Below, in pieces: positions 54,104 through 64,000 of a stretch of DNA of 64,000 nt. Position numbers and translations under genes: made by a program. The stretch comes from Nothophaeocryptopus gaeumannii. Its lineage: Eukaryota > Ascomycota > Dothideomycetes > Mycosphaerellales > Mycosphaerellaceae. Position 1 is the first letter of the stretch; the number at the start of each line of letters is the position of its first letter. The stretch spans positions 310,001 to 374,000 of the forward strand of contig JASISA010000040.1 of assembly GCA_031771865.1 (NCBI GenBank), given 5' to 3'. The notes beneath the pieces were generated by a model. It was given only the letters and a program-made list of their open reading frames with translations, was not told the DNA's origin and made no database searches.

Positions 54104-54339
54104 TCGACGTTGTGTCCGCTCTTCCAGTCTTTGCTGGATTTGCTACATACGTACAACTACACCAATTCTTTGAGGAAGGGCTTGCGTTGTGCAATGTAGA
54201 CCATGTGACCCATGCCGCAGCACATCTCTACTGAGCTGCAATCGTGCAAGGTATGCGCTAGGGGGTAACAGCCTGAAGGCAGTTGCAATAACTAACATCG
54301 TGAGTTGTAGGAAGTATTGAAAGTGACGCATGGCGCCAA

Positions 54340-55497
54340 ATGGAGATCATGATTGATCACCATAACAACATCCAGTCATTCGTCCTCGACGGCGAGAAGA
54401 CTGTGTCTTTTGTGGCGAAATCGCATTGTATTTCTCTGGGCATGTCTCTGGAGTCGGTCGCTGGTCAAATACGTCCGGCCTTATCAAGCCCTACTACCTG
54501 CAAGGACAAGGCTCTCACGTTGGTCACCGTATCTGCTTGGCGCGCTGGCCAGCTCGCAGCTACTGACTGGGAGACAGACACGCACCGCACGGACATATCA
54601 CCTTTTACGGCGTTCTACGGATGTGCTCGCCAGTGTTTGGATAGCTCCAGACCACGACTTGGCGATCTAAACAAGCATTGGGATGAGACGCGCAGACTGA
54701 CTCCCATTCAGAATGCTTGAGGTTGCTCAACATGCTCTTACCGAGATTCAGCCTCTCTATCAGCTGAATGCACTCGGCTTTGCGCGGAATTGTTGGAAAT
54801 TTGCACTCGAGGCGACCAACAAGTCCAGAAGTCGAAGTGGCTTTCAGACCAGCGATCGAGTGCGCAAGAGGCTTCGAGATCATCCAATGCTATACCGATA
54901 CGCGCACGAGATTCTCTGGGATGCAGCCGCAGTCGACGGCAATGCCGCGAGTGGTCCGTCCACCGTGCTTCGCCAGGTCAGACAGCTCACCAAGGAAATG
55001 GCTCAGCATGACACGAATGCTACTCTATCTCTGTCGAGTAGCCACACAAGGCCGCAAGCACCAGCCAGACGACATCCAACCCTACTCTCAGTCGAGAACA
55101 AGCACATCCCATGAGAGCGGCCTGCGATGGCCAACTTGGAGAACGCGATCATCAATTCAGTCGTGTCATAGTACGAAGCAGTCTACAAAACCCGGCCCTG
55201 GGATTTGAAAAAGGCCAACGCAGCAACGGCAGCAAATTGAACTGGAACTCACGCAACTTCTCTCCACTTTCATCCTCCCAGAATGGGGTTCACATTCGAC
55301 TAGAATACAATCGAGATGCAGTCATGCGTGCTTGGATAGTGCCGGCCGACTACATGACGCCAGAGAGCGATATGCAGACGACTTGGGCGCTCATGACGGG
55401 GATGAAGATTGAAAAGGAGGGATCGAAGGAGCTGATGCCGCTGAGAGCGAAGCCTACTGTTGTTTGGGATGATGATCGTACTCATAAGGTGGCTTGA
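54340..55497 (+). pseudogene. relic of the same unrecognised family, copy 2
   Basis: Plus-strand reading in several frames: IMIDHHNNIQSFVLDGEKTV, then LTLVTVSAWRAGQLA. In another frame come RYAHEILWDAAAVDG and VLRQVRQLTKEMA, then MLLYLCRVATQGRKHQP, then EKEGSKELMPLRAK before the stop at 55497. LWDAA.V, the L.Q..QL....A block and the LY..R motif correspond to copy 1 in the same order. Possible introns were not resolved. A small open frame at 53995-54234 may be its first part. Confidence 0.4.
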
Positions 55498-55628
55498 AGG
55501 CGTGGAAGGGAGTTGTGAAGAAAGCTGGAATATTCTTTGGGGCGTAGAAGGTGTTAACATTCATCAATCACCACATGACGTATCGTTCAGTGTCGATGCC
55601 CGATTTCGTACAGGATTCCCTCAGACGC

Positions 55629-56104
55629 CTACTGAGTGCAGTTCGGCGTAACAGCACAAACCGCCTGAGCCAATCCCTCCCTGTAGAAGTTGCCAACAAG
55701 AGGGCCGATGAGCTTTGCATCAATGACAAACTGGATGACATTGAAGTTGTTGCGCGCACCAGGAAGAAATTGGGGATAGTACTTGGCTGGGACGACAAAG
55801 TTCGGTGGCTGGCGATACACGAGGAAGTGTATCGATGAGGAGCGACGGAGAGTCTATAGCAGATGTGAGTTTATGTTGACAGAAATGTGAGTCTCATGAA
55901 CGGGACATAGGGAGTTGGCGACATGTACATGGCCACTGTCTGGTTCCTCTGGTCCGTCACACAAGCAGGCTGAGCATCAATAATGAGCTCGTGGAGAAAG
56001 TCGCCGAGGATTGGCGTGGTTGGATTTGGAGCATCTGGATGGGCCATGATGACTGATAGTGAGCAGAGTCGGAACTGAGTACGGAGTCGATACGACCAGA
56101 ACAT
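55629..56104 (-). pseudogene. PEBP-like (phosphatidylethanolamine-binding) relic
   Basis: The minus strand reads LSVIMAHPDAPNPTTPILGDFLHELI, the ligand-site DPDAP motif of PEBP proteins, with MYMSPTPY near 55920. After a gap that could be an intron (ending CTGCTATAG near 55855) come APHRYT and, in a different frame, YRQPPNFVVPAKYYPQ, then FNVIQFVIDAKLIGPLVGNFYREG to a stop at 55629. One missing base near 55835 separates HRYT from LVYRQPP. The N-terminal leader found in secreted fungal PEBPs is not seen. Probably a relic. Confidence 0.5.
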
Positions 56105-57100
56105 TCCATTCTTCTTATACTGGCTCCTCGATATCCCGTTCGTGGACTACTGCCATATATACCTTGGGCGCATGGTAGCGTCCACAACGCTTATTGGCAT
56201 TCCTGTTGTACTTGCCCATATACCGCAGTCTATCATCTGCGGGGAATGTGTGATAGGTCCCAAGACAAGTATGTAAACAGTAGATCTTTCTACCTTGTAG
56301 GACAGAACAATCTCCTCTCAGCCGAAAATCGCTCCCAATTCCTTGATCAGCGCGGTAAGAAGCAATGCCAAGGAGAGGCTCTGCATGAAGTTTCGAACGT
56401 GGCGTGCAGGATAGAGGATAGATCAGTGACATAGGAAGATTACTCAAACGATCTTGTATCTGACGCTGGACGTCTTCGATGGCATTGGTGTCGCGGGTGG
56501 TCGATGTCTCAAGTTCAAGCATCCTTATCAGGAACGCATTCGTTGGCATTCATACCTTTCTTGCGCGAGAGACAAGGCATAACCCTGTATTTCTTATTAA
56601 GCATTCTCTTCGAATAATCAAGCCGCTTCATGCAGCTAGTTAGAGACTTGCATAGCCATCTACGTTGAAGTAGTCGACGACAGGCTAGCGTCCCCCGCTT
56701 CAGGTCAATGCCTCGGATGAGCCACGAAAAGCCACAGCCGCCGCTGAGGTCGGGAAGCCGGGGGCGGTCTGTATTTCGAGCATTCCAAACACAATCTTGG
56801 CGCAGCGTGGCAGCTCTTGTCGTGGTTGCTGAGCTATGTCCATGTTCATGTGAAAGGGGTGGTTGAAGGGTTACATGTCTGCGGCAAAGCGGAGTCGAGA
56901 CATTTGAGGAGGTGCGATTAAGGATCAAGCTCGGCGGCTCAGCGGGAACTCCCGTGAGAGCTGCAAGGGTGTTTGAGCCGCGTAAGGGCAGTCGCGAAGT
57001 TGACGGCTGGCTTCAAGAGATTCCAGACTTCAATCAACAGACGCAATCGCCTAGCACATCACGACCTCCATCGAGATTCTAGAACAAGCTCGATATAGGC
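56105..57100. other. spacer upstream of the Yip1-family gene
   Basis: About 1 kb with a 144-residue minus-strand frame at 56115-56549 that shows no recognisable family. The last 150 bp are the likely promoter of the gene at 57101. Confidence 0.35.
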
Positions 57101-58191
57101 ATGGCCGCTATGATGCCTGGCCCTGGCAGTGGCCGCAACCAATCGAGCAATCCATACGCACACGACGACGAGCCTGTAGTGGAGGACGACTTGATCGATC
57201 CCGATGATGGTATATCTTCTTCTGCTACCTTCAAAGGACTTACGTGAATGACAAGTCTTGCAGCCACCCTGGACGACCTAGACGACCCAGTAAACACGAG
57301 CGACCGGGCGCCTCTAACAGGCAATATCACAAATCAACAAGCACAATCAAATCGCAGCACAGCCAACAATGCCCAAGGCTACCTCAACTCCGCCATGGGC
57401 GGCGAAGACCGAAGGGCGCCAATGGATACAATCGATGAGTCTGTATGGGAGACATTGAAGCGAGATCTGCTCGCGGTATGGGAGAAGATGAGGCAGGTGC
57501 TATACCCGAAATACCTCCTAGGCGGCATGTTGGCGCGAGGAGAAGGCATGAACGCAGAAGGAGGACAAGGTGGTGTCGGAGGCGCTGTGGGACAAATTAG
57601 AGGACTGGTGGGTAGGTGGCCAGATGCGGATACGGTATTGCAGGGAGGAATGAGCGAAGGTTTGAGAGATTGGGATCTTTGGTATGTTCAGGCGAAGTGC
57701 TCGTGGCTGGGACGCATACTGACATTTTGTGCTAGGGGACCTTTGCTGTTCTGCCTGCTTTTATCCTTCTTCCTCAGCCTGACGGCGAGAGAAGATCAAC
57801 GCTCAATGGTCTTCAGCGGCGTTTTCGCGACGATCTGGATAGGCGAAGCTGTTGTTACGCTTCAGATCAAGCTGCTTGGGGGCAACATGTACGTCTTCCA
57901 ATTCCCGTCCATTTTCGGTACTTCACTAACTTTTTCAACAGCTCCTTCTTTCAGTCTGTGTGCATTATTGGCTACACGCTCTTCCCCATGGTCATCGCCT
58001 CCATCCTTAGCGCATTCCACATCCCGACCATTGTTCGAATACCAGTCTACAGCGTTCTTGGTCTCTGGTCATTAGCGGCAGGCATCAGCATTCTGGGTGG
58101 AAGCGGAGTTGTCAAGAACCGAGTTGGGCTTGCAGTCTACCCTCTGTTTGTGTTCTATATTGGCGTAGACTGTCTGTGCTTCATTTCATAG
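57101..58191 (+). CDS. Yip1-family Golgi membrane protein (YIPF6/Yip4-like)
   Basis: 309-residue protein in four exons: 57101-57209, 57264-57681, 57736-57888 and 57942-58191. Introns are 54, 54 and 53 bp. A hydrophilic acidic N-terminus (VVEDDLIDPDD, TLDDLDDPVNTSD) precedes ESVWETLKRDLLAVWEKMRQVLYP. The family's membrane block follows, beginning DLWGPLLFCLLLSFFLSL (split by intron 2) and continuing with IGYTLFPMVIASILSAF, LGLWSLAAGISIL and a final YPLFVFYIGVDCLCFIS. Yip1-family proteins interact with Rab GTPases in ER-Golgi transport. The DLWGPL motif and C-terminal five-span layout support YIPF6/Yip4-type over Yip1 itself. Intact. Confidence 0.88.
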
Positions 58192-58350
58192 AGGGTACCG
58201 TTGCCGCGCACGTAGCATGTATTCAAGCATTACCGTCTGTTCCCCTCCCGGACACTAGTATGCTCTTACGAAGCTACGAGGCCAACAGATAGGACTGTCC
58301 ACGGATACAGGATTCCTTGCGCTGCGATTGCGTGCATTGTCGCTAAAGTT
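58192..58350. other. convergent spacer
   Basis: Short 3' spacer between the Yip1-family gene and the kinase-like relic. Nothing assignable. Confidence 0.4.
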
Positions 58351-59138
58351 TCAGACCCAATCCTCAAGTTTCGACGACTTCAAGCCCCAGCTCCCCGTAT
58401 CTTCCTCGAACTTGGCGCGCTCGAAGTCGATGATGTAGCTGTGGATATCAGTTGCCGGTGAGTTGCCACGGCACACTGGGTTTACCGCGAGACTTACCAC
58501 CTGGAACTGTTATTCATCCACATGATGTTGCCAGCACCGTGACTCCTATTGTCCACGCCACATCGATGGAGCCCTCTATTTAAAAGTCAGCATTCAAGCG
58601 GAGCACATTCTGCACTGGACTCGACACTTACGCCAAAGCCTCCTGGAACCCCGACGCGAAAATGTTGTAGTTGTAGTCGTCATCTCTCCAGTCAGGATTA
58701 TCGGCGAAGCTCCAAGCATCGAGCTTCTCCATGACGATATAATGCTCGGTCCCATAGATGGTTCTGTCAAAAGACTTTTGGAAATTTCCAAAGAACTTCG
58801 GGGCGAAGTCGCATACTTTTTCCGTCAGTTGTTTGAGTGCGCGAATCTCCCGATTTGCCGAAGGCTGCTGCTCATCCGGTCTCCACTAAGCAGTTGGTCA
58901 GCGTGTTGCTTCGCCAAGTGTCGAAAGGGAAGGATATCTCTCACAGAACCAGGAAGATCTTGACGAGGACATCGCGCCCGTACATTTCACCTTCCCACAT
59001 TGCTGCGAAGGGGCCATCATCCTTGCTCTTCTTCTCCACGATAGGCGAGATGAGCTTGATCTTGAACCAGCCGCTCTCGCTCACGACAGTCTTGGGCTTG
59101 ATCCACGTCAAGGGCGAGGGATCCTCGAGCGACGGCAT
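58351..59138 (-). pseudogene. kinase-fold protein, tandem copy with one frameshift
   Basis: Paralogue of the intact gene at 59424-60252 with the same exon plan. Exon 1 is 59138-58945 (ATG, then MYGRDVLVKIFLVL). Exon 2 is 58884-58632 (EIRALKQLTEKVCDFAPKFFGNFQKSF, YGTEHYIVMEKLD), then a small exon with HRCGVDNRSHGAGNIMW and a last exon 58438-58351 (YIIDFERAKF). After the first junction the reading is LGDRMSSSLRQ. It must change frame before REIRALKQL near 58855, whereas the intact copy reads LGDK..NEIRALK without a break. Exon 2 is 253 nt, which does not fit the paralogue's phase. The key HDGN site reads HGAGN, so the catalytic Asp is also lost. Likely inactive. Confidence 0.65.
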
Positions 59139-59423
59139 GACCGGCGAGCCGTGGTGTGAGGTGTGATGAACAGTCTGAGAACGGGGAGATGGTGGATGTA
59201 CGTTGCCGCGTTTGGACTTGCGGACTGCACTCGAGCATGCATGTTCACTTTCACATGCTTGGCGTGGGTCTTGGCGACTTGCAAACGAGCACAGGGGAGC
59301 AGGTCAACAGGTTCAGTATGCGGCGATACGCGTTTGCCTACCTAGATTAAAGCTATCCAAGCACTGCCTTCAGCCACCCTCTCTCGAGCGTCACCATGCA
59401 ATGAATCCATCGAGATCGCGCAT

Positions 59424-60252
59424 CTATGGCGAAGAGCTACAGTCCGATTCGGAAGCCTGTGGTATCGACTCAAGCGGGGGAAGAGCCTCTTCGACCTGCT
59501 TCTCGTCTTCAAAGCTCCTCTTCATCTCTTCAAAGTTGAAAGGACACCCAGCGGGCGGGTCAACCCACTCGGACAGATCCTTCCACACCGAGGGTATCGC
59601 TTCGACGGCGTGAAAAGATGTTCGCTCGAAGTCGACAATGTAGCTACGTCTTGTTAGCGCACATCGTGTTATAGAGAATCGCCGAGGTCGTACCACTTCC
59701 TCTGCTTCTCATCCCACAAGATATTCCCATCGTGGTGGCTGCCGTTGTCTACGCCACACGCATGGACGGCACTGCTCTTCAGTCAGTTCGGCTCATGGCA
59801 CATATGGAGATCCAAGAGCCTTACTCGATAGCTCTATAGAAGTCGCGAGCGATTTCCTTATACGTTGTTCCATCCAGACACAGATCCCAGATCCCAACTC
59901 CAGGTAACTTGCTCATGACAACATAATGCTCGGTTCCCACCATAGCACCCTCGAAGCTTTTCTTGAAGTCGGCGATGTACTCTGGCGCGTATTGGCATTT
60001 CTGTTCCGTCAACGCCTTTAGCGCTCTAATCTCGTTTGAGGCTCGACCGCTGTATGTTTTGTCGCCGAGCATGAGGAAGACCTTGACAATGACGTCCTTG
60101 TCATAGCGCTTCCCCTCGAACACGCCGACTGATTCGGTATCATCCTTTTGTTTGGCCTTTTGGATCGCCCGGCCGAGCTGAACGGATTGGAAGCCTAGAT
60201 CATTGTCGCCGGTGATGATCCTCGGTCTTTTACGCTTGTCAGATTGGGGCAT
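59424..60252 (-). CDS. small protein-kinase-fold (phosphotransferase-like) protein
   Basis: 241 residues from exons 60252-59825, 59771-59694 and 59643-59424, with introns of 53 and 50 bp. The start MPQSDKRKRPRII is the first good ATG. Kinase-fold marks: Lys57 in DVIVKVFL, the hinge-like TEHYVVMSKLPG, a catalytic-loop-like CGVDNGSHHDGNILWD (Asp157, Asn159), and DFE in YIVDFERTSF (Asp173), the equivalent of DFG. No glycine-rich loop precedes the lysine. This combination is common in small fungal kinase-like proteins of unknown substrate. A Glu-rich tail ends the protein. Next to it lies a broken tandem copy. Confidence 0.7.
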
Positions 60253-60859
60253 GTTGGAGGTCAGTCGTACAGGTATCTGAACATCGGTTTGAGAAAAGCG
60301 CAAAGAATCCGCTGGAGAAGATGTGGGTTTGCAAACGGTCGGCAACGGCGCCGCACACGGACCACGTTGACTTTCACATGCTTGGCTTCGGTCTTGGCGT
60401 CTCGCAAATGAGCCAGCGCTTCTCACAACATCGCAGCTCAGTTCGATGTGCTGACCGCGATCGTGTGAGTGTAAGCTGCCGTCAGGGTAGCGAGAGTACC
60501 AGATATGATCTCGACGGCCAGACCACACTCATTGCTTCTGCAACTGACTTCCGCTCGTTGAAGGCGATTACATAGAATGTAGAGCAGTGGCAACGATACT
60601 TGTCTGCCAACTTTAGCAAAAGAGACCAGCACGAAAAAGGCACGATCCGAAGTCAGGAGTCTCAAGCATGCATCCTAGTATTTCATCTACCCATATCAAT
60701 GCGGCAAATGCGCCGTCGGGTGTCCAATTCAAGGGATCTTATTCGAGATGTAATTAATCAATCAATCAAGCCTCGCATCCTGCTGCTTGCCCAAGCTTAG
60801 AGCTCGGCATCAAGGCACTCTCGCTTTGCAGTCAAGTATTCTCGTCGACTTCTCCCCAC
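60253..60859. other. spacer between kinase-like gene and small basic protein gene
   Basis: About 600 bp including the promoter of the kinase-like gene on the minus strand. No other feature is recognised. Confidence 0.35.
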
Positions 60860-61399
60860 TCAAACCAGGACATCCTCATCCTCGCCCTCCTCACCCTTGA
60901 CTGGGGCGCTATCCCCGCCTGCAGCACATCAGTCAGCGTGATTTCTACTCGAGAGCGAAGTAAAATCATAACTCACCATTGGCGTCCTGCTCCTCGGCAG
61001 CAGCCTTCTTGCCCTTCTTCTTCGGGGCGGCTTTACCCTTCTTAGCCTTTGGGGCCTCTTCGCCATCATCTCCGTCGGCAGCGCTCTTCTTGCGCTTACC
61101 AGCTCCGCCGCCGTTACCACCACCGCTCTTCTTAGCGCCGAGTTTCGAGGAAGCCTTCTGGGTGACTGTCTTGAAGGAGGCGACTTTGACTTTGCCCTCC
61201 GTGTCGTACGTGGCAGTGGCAGCGTCCCATTCGGTCTGTGAGGATTTAGTAGGTGGAGTGAGAGGTAGATGGTTTGGTCGTGGTAGGGGTGGTGGGGGGG
61301 ATGGAGAGTCATGTTACATACGTCGAGAGGAGAGTTCAGCCAACAAGCGGCGAAGCGCTTGAGGTCCGACTCAGAGGTGCCTTCGAGAGAGATGGCCAT
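60860..61399 (-). CDS. small basic protein with acidic tail, paralogue B
   Basis: 131 residues from exons 61399-61322 (MAISLEGTSESDLKRFAACW), 61235-60977 and 60918-60860. Introns are 86 and 58 bp. The folded-looking first 60 residues (LKRFAACWLNSPLD, then EGKVKVASFKTVTQKASSKL) are followed by Lys/Ala-rich nuclear-localisation-like stretches (GKRKKSAADG, KAKKGKAAPKKKGKK) and an acidic end EDEDVLV. The gene at 61933-62498 has the same layout with an intron at the equivalent place, so the two are paralogues. No recognised family; a chromatin-associated role is suggested only by composition. Long frames seen here in other phases are shadows. Confidence 0.65.
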
Positions 61400-61932
61400 G
61401 GTGACGATGGGTCGTTGGTGTGTTGGGTGGTGGAGTGCTATTGGGTGGTATGTTGTTGTTGGAAGCGGATGCGGATTGTGGTGATGTTGATGCTTGGATG
61501 TCGGTGGAAGTTGACGAAGGATCTGAGAACGTGAAGTTCTTATCCAGGTGAGGTCGCGGAAGTCGGTGGCTGGCACGCTTAATGTGCGATCAAGTGAAGA
61601 TTCGAGGATCGACGTGCCGATTCCACGGCAACTGGAAGCGACCGGTGAACATTGCGATGCATGTGATGCAGGAGCACGACCTGCCGTTCCCTCTGCGTCA
61701 TGCTGCCGTCTGATTTGATTTCCATGAAGAGCATGGAGAGAAGTGGGAAGGCAGTCTGGTCAAGTTGAAGGATGATCTCGTCAGCTCGCAGTAGTATCTT
61801 ACGTTCTTGGTGAAGGCCGGTATGTCCCAGGCGCCGATAGATTTCTGGAAGACAAGGCCAACATCCCGGCGCTTCTCGTATCGTGGTAATTGGAGCACCG
61901 AGACGGATCCAATTTCGGTGTTCCATCATTCA
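61400..61932. other. spacer between the two small basic protein genes
   Basis: About 530 bp containing the promoter of paralogue B. A minus-strand frame at 61579-61929 is unsupported. Confidence 0.35.
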
Positions 61933-62498
61933 TCAAACCAGTAACTCGTCAAGCCCATCCTCATCCTCATCCGCACCAGCAGCAGCAGCCCGGTTGACGC
62001 CCAAATCACCAAGCCCATGATGCTCATCCACAGCAGGTTCCGACTTCACCTTCGTAGCTCTACCTTGCTTCTTCTTCTTCTTCGCTCCAGCCCCATCAGC
62101 TTCGTCTCCATCGGCGTCTGCCGTCTTACGCTTCTTCCCACCCTTAGCTTTCGGCTTCGCAGGAGTCGCGGTGCCATCATCGTCAGCATCTTCGTCTCCG
62201 CCTACGGCAGCAGCCTCCTTAGCCTCCTTGATCTTCTTGCAGACGACCCAGATTGATCGCTTGAAGCTGTCCGGCTTGGCGCCACCGCCGAAGTCGCGGG
62301 TAGCTTTGACGTAGTTGACCTGGCAGAATAGTCAGCATGTAGTGTTGTAGTTTATAGACATGGAGGATGTACGTTGACCGTCTCGGTCGAGCTCAGAAAG
62401 GCACATGCCAGGCGCTGAATCTCCTGCTCCGAGCAGACCTTTTTGGCGATGGCATAGGAGAGGTCCTGTGGAGTGATCTGATTGGAACCGCTGGGCAT
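61933..62498 (-). CDS. small basic protein with acidic tail, paralogue A
   Basis: 170 residues from exons 62498-62373 (MPSGSNQITPQDLSYAIAKK) and 62319-61933, intron 53 bp (GTACATCC, TGCTGAC, TGCCAG). Pattern SEQEIQRLACAFLSS, then DSFKRSIWVVCKKIKEAK, is the counterpart of SESDLKRFAACWLNS and VASFKTVTQKASSKL in paralogue B. Lys-rich blocks (GGKKRKTADADG, AKKKKKQGR) and an acidic end EDEDGLDELLV follow. The second exon lacks an ATG and is easily missed by start-to-stop searches. Probably nuclear; function unknown. Confidence 0.65.
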
Positions 62499-62907
62499 TT
62501 TGGGAGATGTTCCTTCCGGTGATGGGTGATGTTCTTGGGTTAACTGGGGTTAATCTTGATTGTAGTACGGGTGTTAGACGAGTGGAGTATGAGCTTCGAG
62601 GCGATTGTCGCAAAGACCGATGTTGGGTGTTTTGCAAAATGTTGTGGAGAGAGGAAGCGCTAGATGTGGGTGAAGTTGAAAAGTGGGTGCATGTGAACCT
62701 TCACCTGCGCAAGCGTTGATGCAAGCACCAGGTAAAATTATGGGCAGTGACGGTCACCTGAAGAGAGGCCTGTCGCACAGGCAACGAAGTGAGGCTGAAG
62801 CGACATGGGCTTCCGGATTGACTCACAAACTCAGTTCCTGCCTCCTTGGTCCGAACGCCTCGCAATGCAGAATGATGACCACAAATGTCTCATATCTCTT
62901 TCTACAT
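62499..62907. other. spacer between ERV46 and paralogue A
   Basis: About 400 bp. It holds the 3' flank of ERV46 and the upstream region of paralogue A on the minus strand, with no recognisable element. Confidence 0.4.
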
Positions 62908-64000
62908 CTAGCTGGAATGAAATTTCTTGACTTGCTGCCCACCCTCGTACAGCATGCGATCTATCGCTGCAGCGACGGTCAGTGTACCGCCGATAATTGC
63001 GCATACGCCGACCAGGAATCCGGAGAAGGTCTTCGCTCTGGCCTCGCGGTTGATCACCTTCATGGGAGAAATATCCTACATTCAAAGTCAGCATAAGCCG
63101 TGCAACAGTCAAGGGGATATGTAGACTCACGTATGAGAAGAAAACTCCCGGAATTCCGCCTCTTGCATGTAGGCGCTCTTTGTGGCCTTCTTGTTCTGCA
63201 TCGCCTCCCTGAAGCGACCGCTTGTGTGAGGTCACAGAGTACTGGTGCGTCTCTATGCTTCCCTTCTCGCTCCTTCCGTATCCGCCCAGACTGATCAGGT
63301 CATGCGGAATGTCCAAGACGTACGGTATATTCTCCCAGCCCAGGGGCAGATAGGCGGTCGAGACAACCTTCACAAAGTACATATAATTGTATGCCACCTC
63401 GTTCGTCTGCTGCTCGGTGTCATCAAGAGGGTTCAGATGGTGGTTGGACCAGGCCATGCCCTTCTTACCCACCCTCTTCACCGCATCGTCCGGCAGCGGA
63501 GGCCCAAAGCGGAGGAGATGGACCTTGTGGGTAAAAGTATGCTCTACTCCGCCGCTCTTGAAGAAGTTGTCCAAATCGTGGACGTGCATGTTTCCATTGC
63601 TGAAAGACTTGCCAGGCGCAAAGTGGAAGTTACCCACGACCTTGTTGACACGGATGCTTCCCTCGATTCTGCAACCCTCCTTCCGCTGGGCGTCCAGATG
63701 CTCGCTGTAGTGTTCTCGTTCACACTGCTCAACAGTCTCGCCTCTTCCGAAGGACCACGACACACCGGCGTACGCATCTCTTACTTCGGTGCAAGTGTTG
63801 CAGCATCCAGGCTTCGACGCTCCAGGGGGAGCGGGCGCACCATAACATTCTCCACAGTAGTCAGGCGCCAAGTGTTGCGCTGCCTCTTCCGCGTTCAATT
63901 CCAACGCCTTGCTCTCGATCGCTTTGCTGCCTTCTTCTACACTGCTCAATCGCACCTTGTTGACGCCGTGCATCACGCCTGTCTGAACTTCTCCACTGAC
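62908..64000 (-). CDS. ERV46: Erv46/ERGIC3-type ER-Golgi vesicle protein, 5' end outside the window
   Basis: Cargo-receptor membrane protein of COPII vesicles that works with Erv41. The minus-strand frame is open to the window edge (VSGEVQTGVMHGVNKVRLSS). The N-terminal cytosolic tail and first membrane span therefore lie outside. The luminal domain shows CGECYGAPAPPGASKPGCCNTC, GCRIEGSIRVNKVVGNFHFAPG and HDLDNFF. A 55-bp intron (63076-63130, GTGAGT..AATGTAG) joins GIPGVFFSY to DISPMKVINREARAK, followed by the second membrane span FSGFLVGVCAIIGGTLTVAA. The stop is at 62908-62910 after QQVKKFHSS. Intact as far as visible. Confidence 0.92.

Noticed and set aside
60929..61576. 215-residue minus-strand frame rich in Arg/Ser/Pro
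   Set aside because: It is the wrong phase of the spliced small basic gene at 60860-61399 and runs through its intron.
1..64000. tRNA, rRNA or other structured RNA genes
   Set aside because: I looked for B-box-like GGTTCGAATCC patterns and rRNA-like blocks and found none I could support; a covariance-model scan would be needed.

Overview
The window is nuclear DNA of a filamentous ascomycete, most likely a Dothideomycete. Genes carry short introns (about 40-100 bp) with GT..AG ends and CTRAC/GCTAAC branch-like sites. Housekeeping genes are typically ascomycete (Cdc73, Msp1, thymidylate synthase, Erv46, a Yip1-family protein), and the accessory genes are typically fungal (GH16, HET, DUF6604, NRPS-type adenylation). 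The genetic code is standard: intact genes end in TAG, TGA and TAA. All assignments are by eye from translated sequence; no database search was run.

Layout. 0-1.4 kb: 3' part of an acid sphingomyelinase-like phosphodiesterase. 2.8-5.8 kb: a convergent pair of broken genes, a GH16 glucanase-like protein (+) and a GT2 polysaccharide synthase (-). 6.4-20 kb: intact adenylate-forming enzyme, MDR oxidoreductase, ZIP zinc transporter, alpha/beta hydrolase and MFS transporter, interleaved with pseudogenes (two fungal-specific unknown families and an O-methyltransferase). This resembles a metabolic accessory region with partial decay. 20.8-27.3 kb: intact CitE-like lyase, D-2-hydroxyacid dehydrogenase and a PWWP chromatin protein. 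28-36 kb: broken HET gene, an unknown 247-aa protein, a small protein ending in a CaaX box, then two adjacent genes (MYND-like and GT31-like) each interrupted by one in-frame TAG. 36.7-38 kb: intact CDC73.

38.2-42.8 kb: a mobile element with three genes, including an rve-type DDE integrase. It is saturated with the short motif CACTCG(C/T)AG. In its introns the motif lies in sense orientation and supplies splice acceptors; in its exons it is nearly always antisense. This is the most unusual feature of the window. 43.6-45.8 kb: intact five-exon DUF6604 gene. 46.7-49.1 kb: an NRPS relic with two damaged adenylation domains fused without carrier or condensation domains. 50.4-53 kb: MSP1 and thymidylate synthase, divergent, sharing a 250-bp promoter. 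53-56 kb: an inverted pair of relics of one unknown family and a PEBP relic. 57-64 kb: a dense block with a Yip1-family gene, a tandem pair of kinase-fold genes (one broken), a pair of small basic paralogues, and a 5'-truncated ERV46.

Overall, a conserved gene backbone is interrupted by patches where more than ten genes carry nonsense codons, frameshifts or deletions. Several nonsense changes sit at tryptophan sites (TGG to TGA) or could come from CAG/CGA, which would fit C-to-T mutation such as RIP. The frameshifts and deletions need another cause.
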